Positions 1 through 7,914 of a stretch of 64,000 nucleotides of DNA are shown here, in pieces (positions within the stretch are counted from its first letter, which is position 1; every line of letters starts with the position of its first letter). Origin of the DNA: Hyphomicrobium sp. MC1 (lineage in GTDB: Bacteria; Pseudomonadota; Alphaproteobacteria; Rhizobiales; Hyphomicrobiaceae); NCBI RefSeq assembly GCF_000253295.1, contig NC_015717.1:1798001-1862000 (forward strand), written 5' to 3'. A model generated the notes under the pieces. It did not search any database and had not been told where the DNA came from. It saw only the letters and a list, made by a program, of their open reading frames with translations. The translations under genes were made by a program, and so were the position numbers.

Positions 1-570
1 CTTGAGCGTCAGGACGCGCCTGCCAAGGTCGAGTTCGAGAGTGTCTTTGACGAGCACCGTCGGCGGGATGATTTCGGTGCCTTTAAAGGCGGCTTCGCCG
101 AGGCGCTCGCGGGCATTCGCCAGATAGCTTTCCTTACGCGCGTAAAGTGCGGCGGGAAGCTTGTAATGGCCCACGAATTCCAGGTTCGACGCCTTGAAGG
201 CAGCATTGCCCATCACGTGATCGGGATGCATGTGCGTGTTGATCACGTAGCGAATGGGCTTGTCCGTGATCTGCTTGATGGCGGCGTGGAGATCGCTTCC
301 CATAGCGAATGATCCGCTGGTGTCGATGACGGCTGCCGCCTCCGAGCCGACGATACAACACGGATTGGAGATATCGCCCCGGTTGGCCTTGTTCACGAGC
401 TGATATTTGCCGACGTGAACGAAAATTCCTGGAGCGATTTCAAGAACTCCGATCCGTTCAGCCTCGGCGCGCGAGATCTGGGGCAGGAGGGGCAGCAGTG
501 CTGTCAGCGCAGCGCCTCGCAGAAAGTCTTTTCGGGAAGGTTTTCCAATGGGGAAGGGATAATCGATCAT
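1..570 (-). CDS. Quinoprotein-associated zinc metallohydrolase, metallo-beta-lactamase fold (3' end cut off by window)
   Basis: The reading frame runs leftward from an ATG at 570 and leaves the window without a stop, so only the first 190 residues are visible. The N-terminus carries SRKDFLRGAAL followed by a hydrophobic stretch ending near ISRAEA, which looks like a Tat-type signal with an Arg-Lys variant. The mature part has the zinc-binding motif THMHPDH of metallo-beta-lactamase-fold hydrolases. Members of this family that sit beside PQQ-dependent alcohol dehydrogenases are known as quinoprotein relay-system metallohydrolases. Their exact substrate is unclear. Here the gene is divergent from xoxF with a 447-base spacer, which supports that assignment. 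A periplasmic location is inferred from the signal. Confidence 0.85.
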   Translation of the reverse strand, partial: MIDYPFPIGKPSRKDFLRGAALTALLPLLPQISRAEAERIGVLEIAPGIFVHVGKYQLVNKANRGDISNPCCIVGSEAAAVIDTSGSFAMGSDLHAAIKQITDKPIRYVINTHMHPDHVMGNAAFKASNLEFVGHYKLPAALYARKESYLANARERLGEAAFKGTEIIPPTVLVKDTLELDLGRRVLTLK

Positions 571-1017
571 GCATGCGAGCCAGTTGATTACGGCTCCTAG
601 TATGCGCCTCTTTCCGCGGCATTTGAATTTACGCCCTTCACGAAAGCGCGAGTTTTTGTGATCGGATGCCGCGATTTTCACATTCGGGAACAATTAGACG
701 TGCAGCGCACCATTTTTGCTGCGCCGCAATTTTCCCCCATAAACACAGGGGTTTTTTGGGTCAGAAGGGTTGTCCTAATTTGCCGCACGAGAATGATCGT
801 CGCACTTCGTGTTGCGGCTTGAAAAAAAAAGTGTCTACATGCCCCCCGTTCACGCGGACTACCGGTTTCTACACGGTTTCGTGAAGACTCCTGCTGCGGC
901 CGGGCAAAGACGGGAAAAAATCCCGCAAAACCTGAGATCGGAGTTGGGAGATATCGGCAGTCCGCGGGATCGACTTGCAAGCGTGGCAAGACATTTGTCT
1001 TAAACGGAGGAAGCGCG
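571..1017. promoter_or_regulatory. Divergent intergenic region upstream of xoxF
   Basis: This 447-base spacer separates the metallohydrolase gene from xoxF and must hold promoters for both. It is relatively AT-rich, with several A or T runs. Two symmetric elements are visible: a small hairpin at 911-925 (CGGGA, five A, TCCCG) and an inverted repeat AAGACA-TT-TGTCTT at 988-1001, directly in front of the xoxF ribosome-binding site GGAGG (1006-1010). I cannot place a -35/-10 pair with confidence. The open frames across this interval look like chance. Confidence 0.5.
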
Positions 1018-2838
1018 ATGCGCAAAAGTGCATTCGCATGCGGCTTGCTCGCAACTGCCGCATTCTCGGCGTCCGCATGGGCGAACGAGGATGTGATCAA
1101 GTTGTCGAGCAATCCGAATAACTGGGCGCAACAGTCCGGTGACTATGCTGGTACCCGCTACTCAAAGCTGGACCAGATCACGACCGAAAACGTCGGTCAG
1201 CTGAAAGTGGCTTGGACGTTCTCGACGGGCGTTCTTCGCGGCCATGAAGGCGGCCCGCTCGTGATCGGCGACGTGATGTACCTTCACTCGGCGTTCCCGA
1301 ACATCGTCTATGCTCTGAATCTCGCTGACGAGCAGAAGATCATCTGGAAGTACGTGCCGAAGCAGGATCCGTCGGTTATTCCGGTCATGTGCTGCGACAC
1401 GGTCAACCGTGGCGTGCAGTACGCTGAAGGCAAGATCTTCCTCCATCAGGCTGACACCGCTCTCGTCGCTCTCGACGCGAAAACGGGTAAGGAACTGTGG
1501 AAGGTCGTCGACGGCGATCCGAAGAAGGGCGAGACGGGCACGGGTGCTCCGCTTGTCACGAAGGATAAGGTGATCATCGGTATCTCGGGCGCTGAATTCG
1601 GCGTTCGCTGCCACGTCACCGCCTACGACATCAACACCGGTAAGAAGGTGTGGCGCGCCTACTCGATGGGTCCCGACTCCGACATCCTCGTCGATCCGGA
1701 GAAGACCATGTCGCTCGGCAAGCCGGTCGGTAAGGATTCTTCTCTGAAGACCTGGAACGGCGACCAGTGGAAGATCGGCGGCGGTTCGACCTGGGGCTAC
1801 ATGGCCTTCGATCCGGACCTCAACCTGATCTACTACGGCACGGGTAACCCCTCGACCTGGAACCCCGCTCAGCGTGCGGGACCGGATGGCAAGCCGATCG
1901 ATCAGAAGTGGTCGATGACGATGTTCGCTCGCGACGTCGACACCGGTATCGCCAAGTGGGCCTACCAGATGACGCCGTTCGACGAGTGGGACTATGACGG
2001 CATCAACGAGCCGATCCTGGCCACCCTCGATATCAAGGGTCAGGAGCGCAAGGTTGCGGTTCACTTCGACCGTAACGGCTTCGGCTACACCTGGGACCGC
2101 GTCACTGGCGAACCGCTCGTTGCCGAGAAGTATGATCCGGTCGTCAACTGGGCGACTGGCATCGATCTCGACAAGTCGAGCCCGAACTATGGCCGTCCGA
2201 TCCGCGTGAAGAAGTACTCGACGTTTGCGAACGGCGCGGACTTCAACACGAAGGGCATCTGCCCTGCGGCTCTCGGTTCTAAGGACCAGCAGCCAGCGTC
2301 GTACTCGCCGCTGACGAAGCTGTTCTACGTGCCGACGAACCACGTCTGCATGGACTACGAACCGTTCAAGGTCTCGTACACGGCTGGTCAGCCTTACGTC
2401 GGCGCCACGCTTTCGATGTTCCCTGGCCCGGATAAGCCGGAGCGTATGGGTAACTTCATCGCTTGGGACGCAACGAAGGGTAAGATCGTCTGGTCGAAGC
2501 CTGAGCAGTTCTCGGTGTGGTCAGGTGCTCTGACGACGGCCGGCGGCGTTGCCTTCTACGGCACGCTCGAAGGCTACTTCAAAGCCGTCGACCAGAAGAC
2601 CGGCAAGGAACTGTTCAAGTTCAAGACGCCGTCGGGCATCATCGGCAACGCCATGACCTATGAGCAGGGTGGCAAGCAGTACGTTGCCGTGTTCTCGGGC
2701 GTTGGTGGCTGGGCCGGTATCGGTCTCGCCGCTGGCTTGACGAACCCGACCGATGGTCTCGGCGCCGTCGGTGGCTACGCTGGCCTCTCGGAGTACACGA
2801 ACCTCGGTGGCTCGCTCACCGTGTTCGCTCTCCCATAG
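1018..2838 (+). CDS. xoxF: Lanthanide-dependent PQQ methanol dehydrogenase XoxF
   Basis: A 606-residue periplasmic quinoprotein that oxidises methanol (and possibly formaldehyde) using PQQ and passes electrons to a cytochrome c. A Sec signal peptide ends near SAWA|NE (residue 22). The mature protein is an eight-bladed propeller with repeated Trp-containing blades. Vicinal Cys125-Cys126 form the disulfide typical of the family. The motif DEWDYDG (322-328) holds the catalytic Asp325 and, two residues on, Asp327. That second Asp is the extra metal ligand that marks XoxF (lanthanide) enzymes, where calcium-type MxaF has Ala. The start is set by GGAGG eight bases upstream. It is followed by xoxG and xoxJ, and no mxaF-type small subunit is present here. 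Confidence 0.97.
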   Translation: MRKSAFACGLLATAAFSASAWANEDVIKLSSNPNNWAQQSGDYAGTRYSKLDQITTENVGQLKVAWTFSTGVLRGHEGGPLVIGDVMYLHSAFPNIVYALNLADEQKIIWKYVPKQDPSVIPVMCCDTVNRGVQYAEGKIFLHQADTALVALDAKTGKELWKVVDGDPKKGETGTGAPLVTKDKVIIGISGAEFGVRCHVTAYDINTGKKVWRAYSMGPDSDILVDPEKTMSLGKPVGKDSSLKTWNGDQWKIGGGSTWGYMAFDPDLNLIYYGTGNPSTWNPAQRAGPDGKPIDQKWSMTMFARDVDTGIAKWAYQMTPFDEWDYDGINEPILATLDIKGQERKVAVHFDRNGFGYTWDRVTGEPLVAEKYDPVVNWATGIDLDKSSPNYGRPIRVKKYSTFANGADFNTKGICPAALGSKDQQPASYSPLTKLFYVPTNHVCMDYEPFKVSYTAGQPYVGATLSMFPGPDKPERMGNFIAWDATKGKIVWSKPEQFSVWSGALTTAGGVAFYGTLEGYFKAVDQKTGKELFKFKTPSGIIGNAMTYEQGGKQYVAVFSGVGGWAGIGLAAGLTNPTDGLGAVGGYAGLSEYTNLGGSLTVFALP

Positions 2839-2858
2839 GCTCGAGCCTAGACATAAAG

Positions 2859-2891
2859 GAGCCGGTGCGGGGCAACCCGTGCCGGCTCTTT
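2859..2891 (+). terminator. Terminator after xoxF
   Basis: A 13-base-pair stem (2859-2871 with 2876-2888, two G-U pairs, loop of four) begins 20 bases after the xoxF stop and is followed by a short T run. It probably trims xoxF mRNA away from xoxG, allowing different amounts of enzyme and cytochrome. Confidence 0.75.
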
Positions 2892-3131
2892 GCCGTGAAA
2901 ATTGCGCCGAATTAATGCAGTGGCCGAAAAAACATCTTTCAAGAAAATGGCACAATCTGCTACGAGGGCGACAATTTGTAATAGTCTAACAGGCAAGTTT
3001 GCGCAGGTATTTATCCCGCGCACTGTTCTATCGGACAGCAACAAGGGGTCCATTTGGAAAAAGGGCTCCATAAAAAAAGACCAATGGGCGGTGGCGACCC
3101 ACGCAATTCAATCCAGGAGAAGAGGATCCTC

Positions 3132-3803
3132 GTGAACAAGTTGATTAAGACACTTGCAGTCGTATTGATGACGTTCGGGGCTGCAGGCGCTGCCGCTGCG
3201 AAGGAGCAAACGAAGACTGACGAAGCACACGCAGCGGCTCCCGCTGCGAAGCTGATGCAAGTTGCGGAAGATGCCGCTCCCAATCCGGACGATCCGAACG
3301 CCCCGCCTCCGGGCTCGCGCAAGCCCGATGGCGATGCCGTCTATCCGAACCCTGTCAGTGAACTGGCGAAGAAGGATGGCATCAAATTCGAAGACGGCCG
3401 TTATCGCAACAAGGACGGCGATCCTGTGCCGGTCGTAACGAAAGACTACATGGTGGACTGGGGTACCTGGAACGGCTTCCGTCGCTATCATGACGCCTGC
3501 CACGTCTGCCACGGTCCGAACGCTTTGGGCAGCACGTTTGCTCCCGCTCTCGCCGACTCGCTGAAGACGATGGATTACAATACCTTCATTGCGACCGTTT
3601 CGAGTGGCCGAAAGGTGAACCGCGGCGGCACAGAGTTCGTCATGCCGTCGTTCGGCGAAGACAAGAACATCATGTGCTACATCGACGATATCTACACGTA
3701 CATCAAGGCGCGCTCGACAGGGGCAATGCCTCCGGGTCGCCCGAACGGCCGTGAAGACATCTCGCCGGAAGCCAAAAAAGCTGCCGACGACTGCACCGGC
3801 TGA
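3132..3803 (+). CDS. xoxG: XoxG cytochrome c, methanol-metabolism type with four cysteines
   Basis: A c-type cytochrome that should accept electrons from XoxF. I choose the GTG at 3132 because AGGAGAAGAGG lies just upstream and a Sec signal follows at once (cleavage near residue 23). An ATG frame from 3054 would add 26 unlikely residues. Residues 25-85 are an Ala/Pro-rich linker. Haem is attached at CHVCH (Cys123, Cys126, His127), and FVMPSF supplies the probable axial Met171. Two further cysteines, Cys182 and Cys221, match the four-cysteine methanol-related cytochrome family and may form a disulfide. It lies between xoxF and xoxJ, separated from xoxF by a terminator. Confidence 0.93.
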   Translation: MNKLIKTLAVVLMTFGAAGAAAAKEQTKTDEAHAAAPAAKLMQVAEDAAPNPDDPNAPPPGSRKPDGDAVYPNPVSELAKKDGIKFEDGRYRNKDGDPVPVVTKDYMVDWGTWNGFRRYHDACHVCHGPNALGSTFAPALADSLKTMDYNTFIATVSSGRKVNRGGTEFVMPSFGEDKNIMCYIDDIYTYIKARSTGAMPPGRPNGREDISPEAKKAADDCTG

Positions 3804-3824
3804 GGTCTGGAAGTTTTTTCCGAC

Positions 3825-3840
3825 CTTCTCATATGAGAAG
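3825..3840. promoter_or_regulatory. 16-base perfect palindrome between xoxG and xoxJ
   Basis: CTTCTCATATGAGAAG reads the same on both strands. A second imperfect stem (AGGTC-GGAA with TTCC-GACCT, 3803-3825) precedes it. There is no T run after it, so an operator or mRNA-processing site is as likely as a terminator. Function is unknown. Confidence 0.45.
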
Positions 3841-3984
3841 CCTGCGCCGCGCGTCGGTGTCGCGTGATGCAGTCCAGGACTATCGGCATTTCAATGGATC
3901 GGGGGCGGGTCGCGAACGCGACGTGCCCCCAGTCCATATCAAGGGCCGCGACGTTCACGCCGCCATAACAAAAAGGTTACTCAC

Positions 3985-4947
3985 GTGAGGAAACAAGCGC
4001 TCAAGATTTCGAACTTCTCAGCGCCGACTTTGGCGCTCGGAGTGATCGCGACGACCGTGTCGATGGTCTTTGCATTCGCAGGTGCGGCGCAGGCCGCTGA
4101 AACTCCCAAGGCCGACCTCGTCAATCGTAAAGAGCTTCGCGTCTGCGCGGACCCGGCCGATCTTCCGTTTTCGGACCAGAAAGGCGAAGGCTTCGAAAAC
4201 AAGATCGCAAACATTATCGGCGACGAACTGAAACTTCCTGTCGTTTATACGTGGTTTCCCAAGGCAACGGGCTTCATTCGCATGACGCTCAACGCCAAGC
4301 GCTGCGATCTGGTGATCGGTTGGGGGCAGGGCGACGACATGGTGCTCAACACCAACGCCATTTATCGTTCGACCTCGGCGCTCATTTACAAGAAGGGTAC
4401 CGGCCTTGATGGCGTTGAATCGCTCAGCGATCCGCGTCTTCAGGGAAAGCGCATCGGCATGCAGCAGGGCTCGGCCGGCGCTACGCTCGCAGCGAAATAC
4501 GGACTGATGGCCAACGTCCACGGCTATCCGATGATCGTCGATCGCCGCTATGAAAACCCGGCTGAAGACATGATGAATGATATCCGTAAGGGTGACATTG
4601 CAGCCGGTATTCTGTGGGGACCGATGGCAACCTACTGGGCGAAGCGCGATGGCGAGCCGCTGGTTGTCGTCCCCCTCGTCAAAGACAACGGTGCTGCACG
4701 TATCGCGTTCCGCATCACGATGGGCGTGCGCAACGGCGACGACAACTGGAAGCGGCGACTCAATGAGGTGATTCGCAAGCGTCGCGCCGACATCGACAAG
4801 GTGCTGCTCGACTACGGCGTGCCGTTGCTTGTCGATGATGATACATCGACCGAGATGGTCACCAAGCCGCGACAGTCGGAAACCGATCTGCCGGCGCCGT
4901 CGAATGCGGCCGCGACGACACCAGCACCAGCGGCTGCGACGCCCTAA
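3985..4947 (+). CDS. xoxJ: XoxJ, quinoprotein-associated periplasmic binding protein
   Basis: A 320-residue protein of the ABC-type periplasmic solute-binding fold (bacterial extracellular family 3), in the subfamily that always accompanies quinoprotein dehydrogenases. A GTG start at 3985 is followed by a long signal peptide with cleavage near AQA|AE (about residue 38). The mature protein begins with the characteristic KELRVCADPADLPFS segment. The C-terminus is an Ala/Thr/Pro-rich tail. No ABC permease or ATPase gene is adjacent. In this family the protein is thought to bind and help activate or mature the dehydrogenase rather than import a solute. That role is from family knowledge. Confidence 0.92.
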   Translation: MRKQALKISNFSAPTLALGVIATTVSMVFAFAGAAQAAETPKADLVNRKELRVCADPADLPFSDQKGEGFENKIANIIGDELKLPVVYTWFPKATGFIRMTLNAKRCDLVIGWGQGDDMVLNTNAIYRSTSALIYKKGTGLDGVESLSDPRLQGKRIGMQQGSAGATLAAKYGLMANVHGYPMIVDRRYENPAEDMMNDIRKGDIAAGILWGPMATYWAKRDGEPLVVVPLVKDNGAARIAFRITMGVRNGDDNWKRRLNEVIRKRRADIDKVLLDYGVPLLVDDDTSTEMVTKPRQSETDLPAPSNAAATTPAPAAATP

Positions 4948-4968
4948 ACAAAACGCATTAGTGATATC

Positions 4969-5008
4969 GGCCCCGCTCGTCGTTTGGCGATGGTGCGGGG
5001 CCTATTCT
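4969..5008 (+). terminator. Probable terminator after xoxJ
   Basis: GGCCCCGC (4969-4976) pairs with GCGGGGCC (4995-5002), with a second smaller stem inside the loop, and TATTCTTT follows. It lies 21 bases after the xoxJ stop and probably separates xoxGJ from the next gene. Confidence 0.6.
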
Positions 5009-5033
5009 TTAGGCTGCAATTGGAGTTCCGCGG

Positions 5034-5645
5034 ATGCCGCTGAAATCGGCCTTGCCAAAGTTTCTGGCGGCGGTGATCGCGGCATCAAGCACGTTCGGCA
5101 GTCTTGCCATCGGCTCCGCCGATCGCGTGTTGGCCGAAGACGTCTCCGGGCCATCGCCCGTCGGCCCGCCGCCGCCCGAACCGAATAGCTATCGCACCGA
5201 CAAATATCGTTCGCCGGTGCCGTTGACGCTGAAGGGCGCTACTGTCCTATCAAGCAGCCAGGCCATGAAAGTCTGGTCCGAGGGCCACACGGTATTTATC
5301 GACGTTTATCCGCATCCGCCGAAGCCCGCAGGGTTGCCGCCCGGTACGATCTGGCGGGAGACAACGCACATGACGATTGAAAATGCGGTCTGGCTGCCGA
5401 ATGTCGGCTATGGGGCGCTGTCATCTGGGTATGAGAATTATTTCAAGCACAATCTGGAAAAGCTCACTGCCGGGGACAAGGCAAAACCGCTGGTCTTTTT
5501 CTGTCTCCGAAACTGCTGGATGAGCTGGAATGCCGCGAAACGGGCGCTGAGTTTCGGTTATACCAATGTCTCATGGTTTCGCGATGGTACTGACGGTTGG
5601 CAAGAGATCGGCGGCCTCGTCGTCGATGCGCACCCGCTGCCTTAG
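5034..5645 (+). CDS. PQQ-catabolism-associated rhodanese-like protein with a Cys-Trp motif
   Basis: A 203-residue secreted protein with an N-terminal signal (hydrophobic core about 8-28). The body resembles a rhodanese domain: VFIDVYPHPP near residue 86 and FFCLRNCWMSWNAAKRA, in which Cys157 and Cys161 flank three residues and precede Trp162. The segment matches the small family that co-occurs with PQQ-dependent alcohol oxidation (named for its CXXCW motif). Here the two cysteines are three residues apart. A periplasmic redox or sulfur role is suggested by the cysteines but is not established. It follows xoxJ after a probable terminator. Confidence 0.85.
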   Translation: MPLKSALPKFLAAVIAASSTFGSLAIGSADRVLAEDVSGPSPVGPPPPEPNSYRTDKYRSPVPLTLKGATVLSSSQAMKVWSEGHTVFIDVYPHPPKPAGLPPGTIWRETTHMTIENAVWLPNVGYGALSSGYENYFKHNLEKLTAGDKAKPLVFFCLRNCWMSWNAAKRALSFGYTNVSWFRDGTDGWQEIGGLVVDAHPLP

Positions 5646-5890
5646 AATTTCGGATTGAAATCTCCGAATTCGTCACCGGCGGATTTCCTTCGGCGGCGGC
5701 CAATAATCCATTGACTTCAATGTGTCGCACCTGCTGCGAGACAAGACGTGAAATTCTGCGCGCGTCAGTCAGTCCACGTTCATTGGTGGTCCAGATTTGG
5801 GTTGTCATACAACGGCGTGGGGTGGCGTATTGCAGATCTCTGCTTAAATTGCCTTGAGCGTGCGAGGGTACCGCGACAACGGGGGACGAT

Positions 5891-7750
5891 GTGACACTGA
5901 ATGAACTGGCAATCTTGTTGGCCGCGTTGGCGCTTGCTGCTCCGCTTGCACGGTGGCTCGGCATAGCCGCTGTGCTTGGCTATTTGGTTGCCGGGGTCAT
6001 TCTCGGTCCTTACGGAATTGGGCGCATGTTTTCCGTGCAGGACGCCGAGCAGGTTCTGCACTTCGCCGAATTCGGCGTCATTCTATTGCTTTTCCTAATC
6101 GGTCTGGAGCTTCGTCCGCGGCGACTATGGGCCATGCGTCAGGCCATTTTCGGGCTCGGAACACTGCAAGTCGCCATTACAGGCCTTGCGCTGGCGTGCG
6201 TCGGCATTTTCTTCCTGGGCAGCGAATGGCAGCCGTCGCTGTTTGCTGGGACGGCGCTGGCGCTGTCTTCGACAGCATTTGCACTTCAGGTGATGGAAGA
6301 GAACGGCGAGCTCTCGACCCGGCACGGCCGTTTAGGGTTCTCCATTCTGTTGTTTCAGGATATCGCGGCCATTCCGCTGATCGCTTTGGCGCCGTACTTC
6401 GCCGTGTCGGCAGTTAAGACTCATACTGGGATCGATTATTTTGCGCTCGCGAAGGGCTTGGGGACGATCGTTCTGGTCGTGGTCGTAGGTCGGTATGTTC
6501 TCGATGCGTTGCTGCGCCTCGTGGCCCTGTCGCGCGTCAAGGAAGCGATGACCGCTGCAGCGCTGCTGACGGTCGTCGGTATTACCCTGATCATGGAAGC
6601 TGTGGGGCTTTCAGCCTCTCTCGGTGCTTTCATCGCTGGCGCGCTGCTCGCAGAGAGCAGCTATCGACATGAGCTTGAAGCCGACATTGCGCCGTTTGAG
6701 GGCTTGCTGCTTGGCATCTTCTTCACCGCGATCGGCATGTCGCTCAATCTCGGGCTGCTGATTTCGGCGCCGGCACTGATCATATCGGCAACTCTCACCC
6801 TGATCGTGGTCAAGTCGGTCATTCTGTATCTGCTCGGACGCTGGCAGGGGCTTGACTCGGGACCGGCGCGACGGCTTGCGTTCGCGCTTTCGCAAGGCGG
6901 TGAATTCGCATTCGTTTTGCTGTCGGTTGGGCAAGCGGCGGGTGTGCTAGGCAGTGGCTCGTCGCAGATCATGGCGGTCATCGTAACGCTGTCGATGGCG
7001 ATGACGCCGCTGTTGCTGGGCGTCGACCGGCTATTTTCGAAGAAGTCGAAGGTCGAGATGCGGGCATTCGATCCGCTGCCTGACAACGATGGGCATGTGG
7101 TGATTGCTGGCTTCGGCCGGTTCGGCCAGATAGTGGCCCGCGTGTTGCGCGCCAAAGGCGTGCCGTTTACGGCGCTCGACATCAGCGTCGAGCAGGTGGA
7201 TTTCGTCAAACGGTTCGGCAACAAGGCCTTCTATGGCGATGCAAGTCGGCCGGAAGTGCTGGAGGCTGCGCAAACCGACAAAGCGAAAGCCTTCGTGTTG
7301 GCCATCGACGATGTCGAAGCGTCGATGCGTGCGGCGGAAATCGTCAAGACGCATTATCCGCATGTGCCGATCTATGCACGAGCGCGGGATCGAATGCATG
7401 CCTACAGGCTGCTCGATCTCGGCGTTGCTGCGATGCGGCGCGAGACGTTTCTGGCCTCTCTCGATCTCACAAGAACGCTGATGCTTGGACTAGGGTATTC
7501 TGAGCGTGTGGCGAACCGCACCGTGCAGACGTTTCGCGAGCATGACGAGCGGCGTCTGAACGAGGATTACAAGCTCGCGACCGATGTCGAGAAGCTCTTG
7601 GAACGGGCTCGGACGTCTCAGGCCATGCTCGAAAAGCTCTTCCGCGAGGACGAGGTCGAGGAGGCCAAGTTGGCGCAGGCTGAGAAGGCCCAACGCGACG
7701 CCAAGGGCCAGCGGGAGAGCAAGGTCAAGGCGGGCGGTATCGCGTCCTGA
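5891..7750 (+). CDS. KefB/KefC-type monovalent cation:proton antiporter (CPA2) with TrkA-N domain
   Basis: A 619-residue inner-membrane protein. About twelve hydrophobic segments occupy residues 1-385. A Rossmann nucleotide-binding domain starts near 400 with VVIAGFGRFGQIVARVL (G-x-G-x-x-G). A helical, highly charged tail closes the protein. This architecture fits potassium efflux systems that exchange K+ for H+ and are gated by NAD(H) or glutathione adducts. The GTG start at 5891 has GGGGGA upstream. No KefF/KefG-type ancillary oxidoreductase gene is adjacent. In methylotrophs such systems may protect against electrophiles such as formaldehyde, which is inference here. Confidence 0.9.
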   Translation: MTLNELAILLAALALAAPLARWLGIAAVLGYLVAGVILGPYGIGRMFSVQDAEQVLHFAEFGVILLLFLIGLELRPRRLWAMRQAIFGLGTLQVAITGLALACVGIFFLGSEWQPSLFAGTALALSSTAFALQVMEENGELSTRHGRLGFSILLFQDIAAIPLIALAPYFAVSAVKTHTGIDYFALAKGLGTIVLVVVVGRYVLDALLRLVALSRVKEAMTAAALLTVVGITLIMEAVGLSASLGAFIAGALLAESSYRHELEADIAPFEGLLLGIFFTAIGMSLNLGLLISAPALIISATLTLIVVKSVILYLLGRWQGLDSGPARRLAFALSQGGEFAFVLLSVGQAAGVLGSGSSQIMAVIVTLSMAMTPLLLGVDRLFSKKSKVEMRAFDPLPDNDGHVVIAGFGRFGQIVARVLRAKGVPFTALDISVEQVDFVKRFGNKAFYGDASRPEVLEAAQTDKAKAFVLAIDDVEASMRAAEIVKTHYPHVPIYARARDRMHAYRLLDLGVAAMRRETFLASLDLTRTLMLGLGYSERVANRTVQTFREHDERRLNEDYKLATDVEKLLERARTSQAMLEKLFREDEVEEAKLAQAEKAQRDAKGQRESKVKAGGIAS

Positions 7751-7771
7751 GCGTGACACTTGGTCCGTCGC

Positions 7772-7803
7772 GGGGCGGCGGGGCCTGAAACGCCCTGTTT
7801 TTT
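7772..7803 (+). terminator. Weak terminator candidate after the antiporter gene
   Basis: GGGGCG (7772-7777) can pair with CGCCCT (7791-7796), followed after one base by a run of six T. The stem is short with a 13-base loop, and alternative pairings exist. Confidence 0.4.
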
Positions 7804-7914
7804 GCCGTGCGCTACCCTTGCGCGCGCGGTAGACGCCGCTGCAATCCCCCGGTAAATGTCCCACCACTTTACAGCGCGCCAGCGGCGCTTAGCGGAACGG
7901 ACTTAAGTAAGATA

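Noticed and set aside
975..1003. TTGCAA-17-TCTTAA as a xoxF promoter
   Set aside because: Transcription would start only a few bases before the ATG, inside the ribosome-binding site.
1162..2343. Long minus-strand frame opposite xoxF (393 codons)
   Set aside because: It is a shadow of the high-GC xoxF codons and has no family motif or ribosome-binding site.
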